Assembly (NCBI RefSeq): GCF_002252475.1
Contig: NZ_NNRK01000023.1
Span: 55,606 to 119,605, forward strand
Length of the DNA stretch: 64,000 nucleotides
Direction of reading: 5' to 3'
Origin: Brucella rhizosphaerae
GTDB lineage: Bacteria > Pseudomonadota > Alphaproteobacteria > Rhizobiales > Rhizobiaceae
Positions 26,448 through 35,687 of the stretch are shown here, piece after piece. The position numbers were made by a program, and so were the translations under genes. Below the pieces are notes generated by a model. That model did no database searches. It had not been told where the DNA came from and was given only the letters and a program-made list of their open reading frames with translations. How positions within the stretch are numbered: position 1 is the stretch's first letter; the number at the start of each line of letters is the position of its first letter.

Positions 26448-27625
26448 GCAGCTAAGTCCTTATTCACTGGCAGGCGAGTTTCAACAATCCGGGCATAGAT
26501 CGATGAGCCAATCGGTAGCGTTTCCGGTTCAAGCATAAAGGCAGGATTGTGCAGGGCTGCTTTCCCGCCGTGCAGTACATTGATGTAAGCACCCGGCACC
26601 CGGGCCAGCATGTCCGCAAAATCCTCACTGCCCATAAAGGCCGGGCAGTCATCGCTTACATTTTCCTCACCCAGCACATCGCGCGCAGCAGCGATGTAGG
26701 CGTCAGACAGCTCATTATCATTGCGCAAAACATCAAAGACATTGCGGATATCGACATCAACCTTGATGCCATAACCTGAGGCAACACCCGCACAAATCTC
26801 ACGAAGACGGGTTTCTGCCAGTTCGCAAACACGCTGCTCGAAATAGCGGATCGTGCCGGTGATCGTCGCCACTTCCGGCACGATATTGTAGGCGCTACCG
26901 GTATGGAATTGGGTGCAGGAAACCACACAAGCATCCGTTGCCGGAATATTACGCGAGACAATGGTCTGCAATTGCCCGACCAGATCCGCACCAATCACCA
27001 GAACGTCACGGGCATTGTGGGGCTGTGCTGCGTGGCTGCCTTTGCCGGTAAGTTTGATATCAAAGAAGCTGGCGCCTGCCATGGCCGCACCCTTGCGAAT
27101 GACCGCTTTGCCAAGCGTGCCCAGTGGCTGATTGTGCATCCCGTAGATTTCATCACAAGGAAAGCGCTCAAAAAGGCCTTCGGCAATCATGCCCCGTGCG
27201 CCGCCAAGACCTTCTTCCGCTGGCTGAAAAACGAAAACCGCGGTCCCTTCAAAATTGCGCGTAGCCGCAAGATATTGCGCAGCACCCAACAGCATCGTCG
27301 TATGGCCATCATGGCCACAGGCATGCATTCTGCCCGGATTTTGCGATGTATAAGGAACACCGGAAATCTCATCAATCGGTAGCGCATCCATATCGGCGCG
27401 CAGACCAACACGGCGATTGCCAGCGTTCCGACCTCTCAATATACCGACAACACCGGTCTTGGCGATGCCTGTATGGACTTCATCGAAGCCCCATTTTTCC
27501 AGGAGTTCCGCAACAACGCCAGAGGCGTGTTGTTCCTCGAAACCAATTTCCGGATGACGATGAAGGTCCTCGAAAACCGCGCGCATCTCGCCGGCTTTCT
27601 CCTCAATAAACGGTATGATGGGCAT
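26444..27625 (-). CDS. M20D amidohydrolase (hippurate hydrolase/N-acyl-amino acid deacylase-like)
   Basis: The ATG at 27625 with CAGGA upstream gives 393 residues; the in-frame extension to 27739 is antisense to the ATPase end and is rejected. M20D hallmarks are 'DLHRHPEIGFEE' at the N-terminus, 'GLRADMDALPI', 'MHACGHDGHTTMLLGAA', the catalytic Glu pair in 'PAEEGLGGARGM', 'MHNQPLGTLG' and 'FMGSEDFA'. The family cleaves N-acyl or N-aryl amino acids such as hippurate and indole-acetyl conjugates. It is placed between the transporter and the other hydrolases in the operon. Confidence 0.9.
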   Translation of the reverse strand: MPIIPFIEEKAGEMRAVFEDLHRHPEIGFEEQHASGVVAELLEKWGFDEVHTGIAKTGVVGILRGRNAGNRRVGLRADMDALPIDEISGVPYTSQNPGRMHACGHDGHTTMLLGAAQYLAATRNFEGTAVFVFQPAEEGLGGARGMIAEGLFERFPCDEIYGMHNQPLGTLGKAVIRKGAAMAGASFFDIKLTGKGSHAAQPHNARDVLVIGADLVGQLQTIVSRNIPATDACVVSCTQFHTGSAYNIVPEVATITGTIRYFEQRVCELAETRLREICAGVASGYGIKVDVDIRNVFDVLRNDNELSDAYIAAARDVLGEENVSDDCPAFMGSEDFADMLARVPGAYINVLHGGKAALHNPAFMLEPETLPIGSSIYARIVETRLPVNKDLAA

Positions 27626-27660
27626 GATTTCATTCCTGTTTGAAATATTGAAGATAACCG

Positions 27661-27678
27661 GGGCCGCATTTGCGGCCC
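27661..27678. promoter_or_regulatory. Intercistronic GC-rich hairpin
   Basis: GGGCCGC (27661-27667) and GCGGCCC (27672-27678) flank a 4-nt loop between the transporter ATPase and the M20D gene. It has no T-tract on the minus strand, so it is more likely an attenuation or mRNA-processing site than a complete terminator. Confidence 0.45.
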
Positions 27679-27683
27679 TCCGA

Positions 27684-29330
27684 TCAGGCGGCTGGACGTC
27701 CAGCCGCAAAATCCCAGAAGCGACCGGGAGCCGCTTCAATCAAAGAACGCGTATATTCATGCGATGGATTGCCAAGCACATCGGCAGCATCGCCTTGCTC
27801 AACCACCTGCCCGCGTTTCATCACCAGCACTTCATCGCAAATCTGTGCCGCAACACGCAGATCATGCGTGATAAAAATGATCGCTATGCCGGTGTCTCTT
27901 TGAAGCTCCGCCAGCAGATCGAGAACCTGTGCCTGCACCGAAACATCAAGCGCAGACACAGCCTCATCAGCCACCAGAATATCCGGTCGAAGCGCAACAG
28001 CGCGTGCAATGGCGATACGTTGGCGCTGCCCCCCGGAAAACTGATGTGGGTATCGCTTCAGTGAATCCTCAGGCAGGGAAACGATCTTCAACAAACGCTT
28101 TGCTTCGGCCACCGCCTCCTCATAAGGCACACCGTAATTAAGCGGCCCTTCGGTGAGACTTTGTTCAATCGTCCAGCGTGGGTTCAGAGAACGAAACGGG
28201 TCCTGAAACACGACCTGAAGCTTCTTGCGGAACGGCTTCATCTCGCGTTTTCCAAGATGTGCAATGTCTCGCCCATCGACGACGATCTCGCCTTCAGTCG
28301 GTTCGATCAACCGCATTATAGAGCGCGCAACGGTCGTCTTGCCTGAACCGGACTCGCCAACAATACCGAGTGTACGTCCCGGCTGGAGCTCGAAATTCAC
28401 TTCGCGCGAGGCATTAACACCTGGCTTTGTGCTGAAAATCCCACCACTGCGATAAGTCATGCCAAGATCGCGAACGCGGATCACCGCTTCCCGCCCTTGT
28501 GGCTCGCGCGACAGACGCGGAATGAGGCTTGGTACAGAACCCAGCAAATCTTTGGTATATTGCTGCTGTGGCGATGACAAAACTTCGCGAATTGTTCCAC
28601 GTTCTACAATTTCGCCATTGCGCATGACGCAGACCCGGTCGGCGATTTCCGCCACCACGCCCATATCGTGCGTGATGAACAACACAGCCGTGCCATGCTT
28701 CTCCTGCAACTCCGCAATCAGCGACAGAATCTGCTTCTGCGTCGTCACGTCGAGCGCTGTGGTTGGTTCGTCAGCAATCAGCACCACAGGTTCGAGGATG
28801 AGCGCCATGGCGATCATAATACGTTGACGTTGACCGCCCGAAAGCTGATGCGGATAGCTTTGATAAATACGCTCCACATCGGGCAGATGAACCTGCTCCA
28901 TAATGTTGATGACTTTGGTGCGTTTGGCTTCCGCTGACAGGTTGGTGTGCACGTCCAGAACTTCCGTGATCTGTTCACCCACCCGCATAACGGGGTTCAG
29001 CGCAGTCATCGGCTCCTGAAAGATCATAGAGATGCGCGTAGCACGCATCTTTTTCATATCTGCGGGCGAGAGCTGGAGAAGATCTTTGCCATCCAGCCTG
29101 ATAGCACCCGCTTTTACCAGCAGTGCATCTTTTGGTAAAAGTCCCATGGCAGTCAGCGATGTAACGGATTTTCCCGACCCAGACTCACCCACCAGACAGA
29201 CTGTTTCGCCCTTACGAATATCAAAGCTCACGCTGCGAAGCACCGGCGTGCCGCCGGGAAGTGCAACGACGAGATTTTCAACTTCCAGCACGACAGGTTC
29301 TGCCGTGAAATCACGGTTGCGCAGTTCCAT
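27684..29330 (-). CDS. Dipeptide-type ABC transporter, fused double ATPase
   Basis: A 548-residue fusion of DppD-like and DppF-like domains, as in GsiA. The first half has Walker A 'GESGSGKSVTS' and 'LSGGQRQRIMIAMAL'. The second has 'GESGSGKTTVARS', 'FSGGQRQRIAIARAV' and Walker B 'ILVADEAVSALD'. It begins 1 bp after the upstream permease stop. It energises import by the permeases at 29332 and 30213. Such fused ATPases are common for glutathione or peptide importers in alphaproteobacteria. Confidence 0.93.
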   Translation of the reverse strand: MELRNRDFTAEPVVLEVENLVVALPGGTPVLRSVSFDIRKGETVCLVGESGSGKSVTSLTAMGLLPKDALLVKAGAIRLDGKDLLQLSPADMKKMRATRISMIFQEPMTALNPVMRVGEQITEVLDVHTNLSAEAKRTKVINIMEQVHLPDVERIYQSYPHQLSGGQRQRIMIAMALILEPVVLIADEPTTALDVTTQKQILSLIAELQEKHGTAVLFITHDMGVVAEIADRVCVMRNGEIVERGTIREVLSSPQQQYTKDLLGSVPSLIPRLSREPQGREAVIRVRDLGMTYRSGGIFSTKPGVNASREVNFELQPGRTLGIVGESGSGKTTVARSIMRLIEPTEGEIVVDGRDIAHLGKREMKPFRKKLQVVFQDPFRSLNPRWTIEQSLTEGPLNYGVPYEEAVAEAKRLLKIVSLPEDSLKRYPHQFSGGQRQRIAIARAVALRPDILVADEAVSALDVSVQAQVLDLLAELQRDTGIAIIFITHDLRVAAQICDEVLVMKRGQVVEQGDAADVLGNPSHEYTRSLIEAAPGRFWDFAAGRPAA

Positions 29331-29331
29331 A

Positions 29332-30216
29332 TCAGCCCTCCCGCTTTTTCAGACGTGGGTCGAGCGTATCGCGCGCCGCATCGCCGAGCAGATTGATCGA
29401 AAGAACACAGAGCGTCAGCAACAGACCCGGCCACAGCACGATGGACGGTTTGATGCGGAAGAACTGACGGCCTTCGGCCATGATGTTTCCCCATGTCGGA
29501 ATTTCAGTACTGATGCCTGCACCCAGGAATGAAAGGATCGCTTCGGTAAGAATGGCCGATGCGACAATATAAGTGCCCTGCACAATGAGCGGCGCCATCG
29601 TATTGGGCAGAAGATGCCGGAACAGGATTTTTGGAGTGCTTGAACCAAGGGCAAGCGCTGCTTCCACGTAGGGTTCCTCTCGCGCAGTCAGGATGACAGA
29701 GCGAACAAGTCGCACCACACGCGGGATTTCCGGAATGGTAATCGCCACGATGACTGAGCCAATCGACGGACCATTCAAAGCGACCAGCGCGATAGCGATA
29801 AGGATTGATGGCATCGCCATCAGGGCATCCATCATGCGCATGATGATCGCATCAGCCGTGCGGAAGAAGCCGGCAATCAGGCCGATAAACACGCCAACGC
29901 CGATCGAAGCCCCGGCAGCGAATAACCCGATCAACAGCGAGATGCGGCCACCCAGGATCATGCGCGAGAAGAGGTCCCGGCCATAATTATCAGTTCCGAG
30001 CCGGTACTCATCCGAAGGCGGCTTTAAACGCATCAGCGGATTCATGGCCAGTGGATCGTGGGGAGCGATCCACGGAGAAGCAAGCGTCAGAAGGAGGATT
30101 GCAGTGAGGAGAAATCCTGCAATCAGCGGTCCGATACCAACGCGTGTCGCGCGCGGCAGCGAGAACAGGCGCAGCACCCGGTGCATGCCTGCCGATGTCT
30201 GTTCTGTGCGCATCAA
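29332..30216 (-). CDS. Dipeptide-type ABC transporter permease (DppC-like)
   Basis: A 294-residue membrane protein with the DppC N-terminal sequence 'APHDPLAMNPLMRL', the conserved 'LGTDNYGRDLFSRMILG' segment and the EAA-loop 'YVEAALALGSSTPKILFRHLLPN'. Its start overlaps the DppB-like gene by 4 bp. Confidence 0.93.
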   Translation of the reverse strand: MMRTEQTSAGMHRVLRLFSLPRATRVGIGPLIAGFLLTAILLLTLASPWIAPHDPLAMNPLMRLKPPSDEYRLGTDNYGRDLFSRMILGGRISLLIGLFAAGASIGVGVFIGLIAGFFRTADAIIMRMMDALMAMPSILIAIALVALNGPSIGSVIVAITIPEIPRVVRLVRSVILTAREEPYVEAALALGSSTPKILFRHLLPNTMAPLIVQGTYIVASAILTEAILSFLGAGISTEIPTWGNIMAEGRQFFRIKPSIVLWPGLLLTLCVLSINLLGDAARDTLDPRLKKREG

Positions 30217-31154
30217 TAACGTATCCTTGGGTCGAACAGTGTGTAGGAAAGATCGATCAGAAGGTTGACGAAAACATAGAGCGCACTCGTCAGGAGGATC
30301 ATCGCCTGAATGACCGGATAATCACGCGCCAACACAGCATCCACAGTCAGCCGGCCTATACCGGGAATATTGAAGATGCTCTCAGTCACAACTACGCCCG
30401 AAATCAGCAATGCAAAGCCGGTGCCAATAATGGTAACGACCGGCACGGCAGCATTTTTCAATGCGTGAACGAAAAGAAGGCGGCGATCACTGACACCTTT
30501 CGCACGCGCCGTGCGGATATAGTCTTCACCCAGCACATCAAGCATTGCCGCACGGGTCATGCGGGCAATAAGCGCGATATAGATCGAAGCCAGTGTCAGT
30601 GCTGGCAATATCGCCCTCTCCATGAAGCCACCAAGGCCTGATGAAATCGGCCTGAAACCCTGCACCGGAAGCCAGCCCAGATTGACAGAGAAAACAAGCA
30701 GCAAGACATAGCCGACCAGAAAAACCGGCACCGAGAAACCCAGAACCGAAAAACTCATGACGAGATAATCAATCCACGAACGATGACGCCATGCTGCGAT
30801 CACGCCCATTGGAATTGCTGCGAGAACTGCAATGATAATGGTCAGAACCGCAATGGATATTGTCGGGCCGATGCGTTGTGAAACCATATCGAGCACAGGA
30901 ACACCCGAAATCAGCGAAACGCCGAGATCGCCCTGCAATATTTTGCCCATCCAGGTGAAATATTGCGTCAAAATAGGCTCATTGAGGCCCATCGCCTCAC
31001 GAATGCGTTCGAGTTGTTCGGATGTTGCAGCATCACCTGCAAGAATTGCCGCCGGATCACCCGGCGTCAGCCTGAGAAGAAGAAAGACAAAAATCGATAC
31101 CAGCAGCAGCACTGGCACGAGCGCAAAGATACGTTTTAACAGATAGATAGCCAT
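30213..31154 (-). CDS. Dipeptide-type ABC transporter permease (DppB-like)
   Basis: From the ATG at 31154 the product has 313 residues and begins directly with the first membrane segment 'YLLKRIFALVPVLLLVS'. 'LTPGDPAAILAGDAAT' and the EAA loop 'YIRTARAKGVSDRRLLFVHALKNA' are diagnostic of DppB/OppB permeases. An ATG at 31187 would add eleven hydrophilic residues overlapping the intercistronic hairpins. Confidence 0.92.
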   Translation of the reverse strand: MAIYLLKRIFALVPVLLLVSIFVFLLLRLTPGDPAAILAGDAATSEQLERIREAMGLNEPILTQYFTWMGKILQGDLGVSLISGVPVLDMVSQRIGPTISIAVLTIIIAVLAAIPMGVIAAWRHRSWIDYLVMSFSVLGFSVPVFLVGYVLLLVFSVNLGWLPVQGFRPISSGLGGFMERAILPALTLASIYIALIARMTRAAMLDVLGEDYIRTARAKGVSDRRLLFVHALKNAAVPVVTIIGTGFALLISGVVVTESIFNIPGIGRLTVDAVLARDYPVIQAMILLTSALYVFVNLLIDLSYTLFDPRIRY

Positions 31155-31175
31155 ATGCGCGTCCCGCTTGAGGCA

Positions 31176-31235
31176 GAACCGGTACAAACCCGGTTCCGCA
31201 TTGAACTGGGCGCTACCGCGTCGACCGCGATAGCG
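31176..31235. promoter_or_regulatory. Two tandem intercistronic hairpins between binding protein and permease genes
   Basis: Hairpin 1: GAACCGG (31176-31182) with CCGGTTC (31190-31196). Hairpin 2: CGCTA-c-CGCG (31211-31220) with CGCG-a-TAGCG (31226-31235), one mismatch. Both lie just after the binding-protein stop. They probably stabilise the binding-protein mRNA and lower permease expression. Confidence 0.55.
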
Positions 31236-31244
31236 GCGGGCGGA

Positions 31245-32852
31245 TTACTCTTCGGTTTTTTTCACGTTCCAGAAGACCGGAACCGGAGAGCCGAGCATAT
31301 CAACAATATTAGAGCGGCGTGCCTGTGGCGGGTTATATTCACCAAGCGGGATATAGAGCACGTTCTCCAACGTATGAGCCTGGATCTTTTCGACAACGGC
31401 CTTCTGTTCTTCAGGCGTCCTGGCGGCAATATATTCTTTTTTCAGTTCTTCGATCTTGTCGTCCTGTGGCCAGCCGAACCAACCCTGATCACCACGACCA
31501 TTCAGCATCACCGAATTGAGCGGAGTAGCGATTTCTGGGATCTGCCAGTTTGTGAAAAAGATATTCCAACCGCCTTTTGAAGGTTCGTCCTTTGAAGCGC
31601 GGCGACCGACGAGCGTCTGCCAATCCATCGGCTGCATGTCTACCGTGAAGCCGGCAGCCCGGAGTTGTTGCGCAGCGACAACAGGCTGGGGCGACAGGCT
31701 GGTAACATCGGTAGGCTGCATCAATACAATCGGCTTGCCATCATAGCCGGCTTTTTTGAGCAGTTCTTTCGCCTCTTCAACATTGCCCTGCGCGATGATG
31801 CTCTCTGCACCGACATTGGTGGCATTGGGTGTGCCGCAGCCGAAAATCGCACCGCAAACCTTGTAGTAATTCGGATCGGCCATCAGCGCTGCAAGCACTG
31901 GCTCCTGCGACATTGCAAGGAATGCTGCACGACGAATGTCGGGGTTGTCGAACGGCGGATGCTTGAAGTTGAGGCGTCCCATCGTCTGATAGCCGAGTGG
32001 ATCGCGCTGCTCGAGGATCACAGAGTCATCGCCATCAAAGAGCGGCACCAGATCAACGGGGATTTGTTCGACATAGTCAATTTCACCGCTTGTGAGCGCA
32101 TTCACGGCGGTTTGCGCATCGGTCATGGTGACCCAGCGCACTTTGTCTACATTCACCACCTTACCACCGGCCATCCAGCTCGCAGGTTCACCGCGCGGCA
32201 CATAGTCTTCATTCTTAAGATAGCTGACGCCAACGCCGGGCTGAAACTCCGCTGGCACAAACTTGAACGGACCAGAACCAATGTGTTCGGTAATCGCGGT
32301 ATCGGCAGGTGTTGCAGCAATCCGTGCAGGCATGATGAAAGGAGGCAAAGCCGCCTGCTTGGCAAGCGTATCAAGGAACGGCGCGAATGGCTCCTTGAGT
32401 GTCCAGACCAGTGTCTTGTCATCAGTGGCCTTCAGGGAGTCTGTGATATCCATGATAAGCTGACCACCGGCATCGCGCTTGGCCCAGCGCTCAAGCGAAG
32501 CCACAGCATCAGCAGCTGTCACCGGCGCACCATCGTGGAATTTCAAACCGTCGCGCAGCGTGAATGTGTAAGTTTTGCTGTCGTCTGAAACAGTCCAGTC
32601 TGCCATTTGTGGCTGAGGCTTGAAGTTTTCATCAACAGCAATCAGCACATCGTAAATCATGTATCCATGATCGCGTGTGATGTGAGCCGTAGTGATAATC
32701 GGATCGAGAATACGCAAATCCGAATGCATAACGGCAGTCAGCGTGGTTTCAGCCCATGCGTTGCCAGCCCCAAGGGCAATCAGTGAAACTGCTATCCCAT
32801 ATTTTAGTTTGCGGAGGATGGGGCCAGGTTGTGGTGATTTAAAAAACTGCAT
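31245..32852 (-). CDS. Dipeptide-type ABC transporter periplasmic binding protein
   Basis: A 535-residue SBP of family 5 (DppA/OppA/GsiB). A Sec signal peptide covers about the first 34 residues, ending 'AGNAWAE'. The N-terminal 'VMHSDLRILDPIITTAH' and 'FTLRDGLKFHDGAPVTAADAVAS' are the usual family blocks. It lies 37 bp downstream of the M81 gene. Expected ligand: a peptide, acyl-peptide or related amide; specificity unknown. Confidence 0.92.
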   Translation of the reverse strand: MQFFKSPQPGPILRKLKYGIAVSLIALGAGNAWAETTLTAVMHSDLRILDPIITTAHITRDHGYMIYDVLIAVDENFKPQPQMADWTVSDDSKTYTFTLRDGLKFHDGAPVTAADAVASLERWAKRDAGGQLIMDITDSLKATDDKTLVWTLKEPFAPFLDTLAKQAALPPFIMPARIAATPADTAITEHIGSGPFKFVPAEFQPGVGVSYLKNEDYVPRGEPASWMAGGKVVNVDKVRWVTMTDAQTAVNALTSGEIDYVEQIPVDLVPLFDGDDSVILEQRDPLGYQTMGRLNFKHPPFDNPDIRRAAFLAMSQEPVLAALMADPNYYKVCGAIFGCGTPNATNVGAESIIAQGNVEEAKELLKKAGYDGKPIVLMQPTDVTSLSPQPVVAAQQLRAAGFTVDMQPMDWQTLVGRRASKDEPSKGGWNIFFTNWQIPEIATPLNSVMLNGRGDQGWFGWPQDDKIEELKKEYIAARTPEEQKAVVEKIQAHTLENVLYIPLGEYNPPQARRSNIVDMLGSPVPVFWNVKKTEE

Positions 32853-32889
32853 CTACTTGGTTCCTCTGAAGGTTGTTATTCTTATTATT

Positions 32890-34383
32890 TTATTTGAACT
32901 CAGGTCCGAGCGGCTCGAGCCTTATGCCCGAGCGCAAGTGCTTCCATGATAGTTGTGCCGGGCTGAGCGGCATTGCTCCGGGTGCTGTGCAGACCAGGAG
33001 TTTTTCCGCAATAGGTGCGAAGTCGGCCCGGAAATGCACCGAGCTTTTATTGACGAGAATGGCTTCCTGTTCCGGCTCGATGCCAACCATACGATAAAGC
33101 GCACGGTCCGCCATCTGCGCGAGGTTGGTTGTGACAACGATCCGTGTTCCACCAAGACGCAGACAAGCCGATGGGCCCATGTTCAGCCACGTGCCACCAT
33201 AATAAGGCCCCGTAGCATGGGCCTTGCCGTCTGAAAGTTTCTCCACGATGAAGCTCGCCTTGAATGGTTCATCGCCGTCAATTCCCGACTTGCCACCAAG
33301 AGATATTTCGATCTCGGTTCCCTCGCCCGCCTGATGCGCAATCCTTGCCGCTTCGGGATCGTGGATACAGCCAATGGCCGCGCGTTTTGCATCACAGGCA
33401 ACAAGTGCGCGAAGCATCCCGGTCGTATCCGAGCTGCCGCCTGCGCCGGGGTTGTCCTGCGTATCGGCAATGATGATGGGACGAGATGCATCTCTTGCCA
33501 ACTCGATAGCCTTCTCAACCCCTTCTTTCGGCTGATAAGAGATACCTGCGAAGGACGGTTCGGCTGCCGAAAGTGCAGCCAGGATGTCATCTGCGCAGTT
33601 CTCAACTGCCTGTCGGTCCCAGCCGTAAGCAAAGACCGAAGGTCCGCATTCTGCGAAGTCGGCAGCGGGAAACCCCATGAAAAGCGACGCTGTCAGTATA
33701 TTTTCCGGCACATCGACCGTCATGCCGTACAGGTCTTTGGCAGGCTGTTCATCCGTGCATTGCCATGCAATAGGAATGAGATAATCGCCCTGTCGCATCG
33801 CCTTATGCAAACCGTCAGGCTTATCCATCAAGGCCTGCAAAGCTTCAGCAGACCGATAGCCCGTTTCGGCCATATCGACATGTGGATAGGTACGGAAGCC
33901 AACCATAACATCGGCATGTTTGAACATGCGACGCGTGATGTTGCCATGCAGATCAAGCGCTATCGATAAAGGCTCAGATGGACGAACTGAACGGACCCGT
34001 TCAAGAAGCTCGCCTTCTCCGTCATCCACGTGCTCCGCGACCATTGCACCGTGCAGATCAATGAAAATGCCGTCAAGTGGACCGCAATCACGCAGTCCTG
34101 AGACAATCTCTGTAACAATTGCCTCATAGGCGTCCTGAGTAACTGGCGCTGAAGGTATTGCACCAGCCCAAAGGACCGGCACGACATCCCAACCAGCTTC
34201 TTGTGCAAACCTGAGCGCGCCAGCAATGCCAAGATTGACGTTCTGCGCATTCTCGAAAATCGCGTCACCACGCGAAAGCGGAATATATCCGCCACCCTGA
34301 ACAAAGGCCGCCATAGTCGCCGGAGCGGCAGCAAATGTATTCGTTTCATGCAAAAAGCCAGCTACAGCCACGCGTTTTGACAC
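32890..34383 (-). CDS. M81 family metallopeptidase (MlrC-like)
   Basis: A 497-residue protein with the M81/DUF1485 layout: N-terminal 'AGFLHETNTFA', metal-binding 'ALDLHGNITRRMF' and 'YPHVDMAETG', and 'ADTQDNPGAGGSSDTTG' in the C-terminal domain. The family includes MlrC of the microcystin-degradation pathway and is often found beside peptide transporters and hydantoinases. First gene of the minus-strand operon, divergent from the IclR gene. A second member lies at 46799-48319. The physiological substrate is unknown; linear peptides or cyclic-amide products are plausible. Confidence 0.88.
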   Translation of the reverse strand: MSKRVAVAGFLHETNTFAAAPATMAAFVQGGGYIPLSRGDAIFENAQNVNLGIAGALRFAQEAGWDVVPVLWAGAIPSAPVTQDAYEAIVTEIVSGLRDCGPLDGIFIDLHGAMVAEHVDDGEGELLERVRSVRPSEPLSIALDLHGNITRRMFKHADVMVGFRTYPHVDMAETGYRSAEALQALMDKPDGLHKAMRQGDYLIPIAWQCTDEQPAKDLYGMTVDVPENILTASLFMGFPAADFAECGPSVFAYGWDRQAVENCADDILAALSAAEPSFAGISYQPKEGVEKAIELARDASRPIIIADTQDNPGAGGSSDTTGMLRALVACDAKRAAIGCIHDPEAARIAHQAGEGTEIEISLGGKSGIDGDEPFKASFIVEKLSDGKAHATGPYYGGTWLNMGPSACLRLGGTRIVVTTNLAQMADRALYRMVGIEPEQEAILVNKSSVHFRADFAPIAEKLLVCTAPGAMPLSPAQLSWKHLRSGIRLEPLGPEFK

Positions 34384-34521
34384 GAGCGCACTCCCATTTT
34401 CCTGATTTGCCCCCTCGGGCTATGATGTGTATCTGTCAGCGATACATCTATATTGATTTTTTATGATAGTGACCAATTTTGATCCTTGTCAATCCTTGAA
34501 TCTGGATTAAAGCTTTTTCGC
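34384..34521. promoter_or_regulatory. Divergent promoter region with candidate IclR operator (34428-34446)
   Basis: TGTATC (34428-34433) and GATACA (34441-34446) form an inverted repeat with a 7-bp spacer between the divergent M81 operon and iclR gene. Longer imperfect symmetry (GATGTGTATC versus GATACATC) surrounds it. Position and size suit an IclR-family site. Confidence 0.5.
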
Positions 34522-35376
34522 ATGAACACATTTCGAGACCTGCGCGGCATATCCACTTTCGATCCTGATGAGGGTGAAGCCTACAAGGACGACCCGCTAT
34601 TCTTGCGCTCAGTTGCAAGAACCGTTGCGGTCATGTCAGCATTTCAAAGTGCGCGTCATCCTTTGTCGCTTAGTCAGGTAGCAGCCGCTGCTGGCATTGA
34701 CCGCAGTGCAACACAGCGTATCGTTCATTCTCTGTTGAAACTAAATATGCTGGCCCGCGACCCTGAAGATCGCGGTTATTTACCTGGTTTGCGTATTCTC
34801 GACATGACGCACGATCTGTTGCGACTTAATCCCATGCTTCAACGCGCAAATCCGGTCTTGCTGGAGCTGCGTCGCCGGGTCAGCGAGCGTGTCGATCTTT
34901 CGCTCTTCGATGATGTTCGCGTTATTTACGCTTTGCGCATGCCGTCAAAGCATGAGGTGTTCAGCGCAACCATTGTTGGAAATGCCGTTCCAACCTATTG
35001 CACGGCAGGCGGCGTCGCTATTCTCTCGAGGCTGCCGGACAAGAAGATTGCAGATATTGTCAGCCGTTCAGATCTCACACCTTTCACACAGCATACTGTC
35101 CGTGATCTTGAAGGTGTAATGGACTATGTTCGCGCCACGCGTGAACGTGGGCACTCGCTGCTATGCAGGCAGCTGCTCAATCATGAGGTCGTAATTGGCG
35201 CCCCCATTCTGGACTGGAGAGGCGCTCCTGTCGGTGCAATCCATGTGGCGGGCAGTCTGCAGGAATGGACCGCTGAAGGCTTCAGCGACAGTTTTGGACC
35301 ACTTATCCAGAATGCAGCACAAACGATTTCGGAGAAATCCTCCCCATCGGACAACAGACGGATTGAGGTTGACTAA
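34522..35376 (+). CDS. IclR-family transcriptional regulator
   Basis: From ATG 34522 the product has 284 residues; a TTG at 34486 would add 12. The winged helix-turn-helix spans roughly residues 35-90 ('LSLSQVAAAAGIDRSATQRIVHSL'), followed by the effector-binding domain with 'RRVSERVDLSLFDD', 'PTYCTAGGVAILSRL' and 'GAPVGAIHVAGS'. It diverges from the M81/dipeptide transporter/acylase operon and probably controls it in response to an aromatic or acyl acid released by the hydrolases (inference from family habit). Confidence 0.9.
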   Translation: MNTFRDLRGISTFDPDEGEAYKDDPLFLRSVARTVAVMSAFQSARHPLSLSQVAAAAGIDRSATQRIVHSLLKLNMLARDPEDRGYLPGLRILDMTHDLLRLNPMLQRANPVLLELRRRVSERVDLSLFDDVRVIYALRMPSKHEVFSATIVGNAVPTYCTAGGVAILSRLPDKKIADIVSRSDLTPFTQHTVRDLEGVMDYVRATRERGHSLLCRQLLNHEVVIGAPILDWRGAPVGAIHVAGSLQEWTAEGFSDSFGPLIQNAAQTISEKSSPSDNRRIEVD

Positions 35377-35429
35377 GCGCTCCACCCAACAAAAAAATAC
35401 CAGGCTGCAATGCCCGGCATTTTAACTTC

Positions 35430-35644
35430 TCAGTCTTCCCTGATCATGCTGTTTCTGCTGGCATCACGCATCCGAAGATAGATGATCAGAGAAACACCAA
35501 TCATGACGGTTATTTGCCGGTAGAAGCCACGCTCCCAACCGCTGTTCTTAAAGCTCAGCGCTGCATATCATGTGTCTGCTCAAGCGCGGAAAAGATCGGA
35601 TAGGTCCACCATTCATCAGCTTGCGAGCATCGACGCTTCTTCTT
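35430..35644 (-). pseudogene. Possible frameshifted C-terminal remnant of a membrane protein gene
   Basis: Two short adjoining minus-strand open segments look protein-like but lie in different frames. Segment 35555-35644 reads 'ADEWWTYPIFSALEQTHDMQR' then stop. Segment 35430-35567 reads 'ALSFKNSGWERGFYRQITVM' and continues into a hydrophobic stretch (IGVSLIIYL) and a charged tail. No start codon or ribosome site is present. They would join by one frameshift near 35557-35567. This may be the decayed end of a gene once downstream of the LacI gene at 35688; chance cannot be excluded. Confidence 0.3.
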
Positions 35645-35687
35645 TCAGAAAGAAAGCGAACAGCTAAACAATCTGTGCCTGAAAAAC

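Noticed and set aside
32890..34383. Microcystin degradation cluster (MlrC-like M81)
   Set aside because: No MlrA or MlrB homologue; M81 proteins are widespread in unrelated operons.
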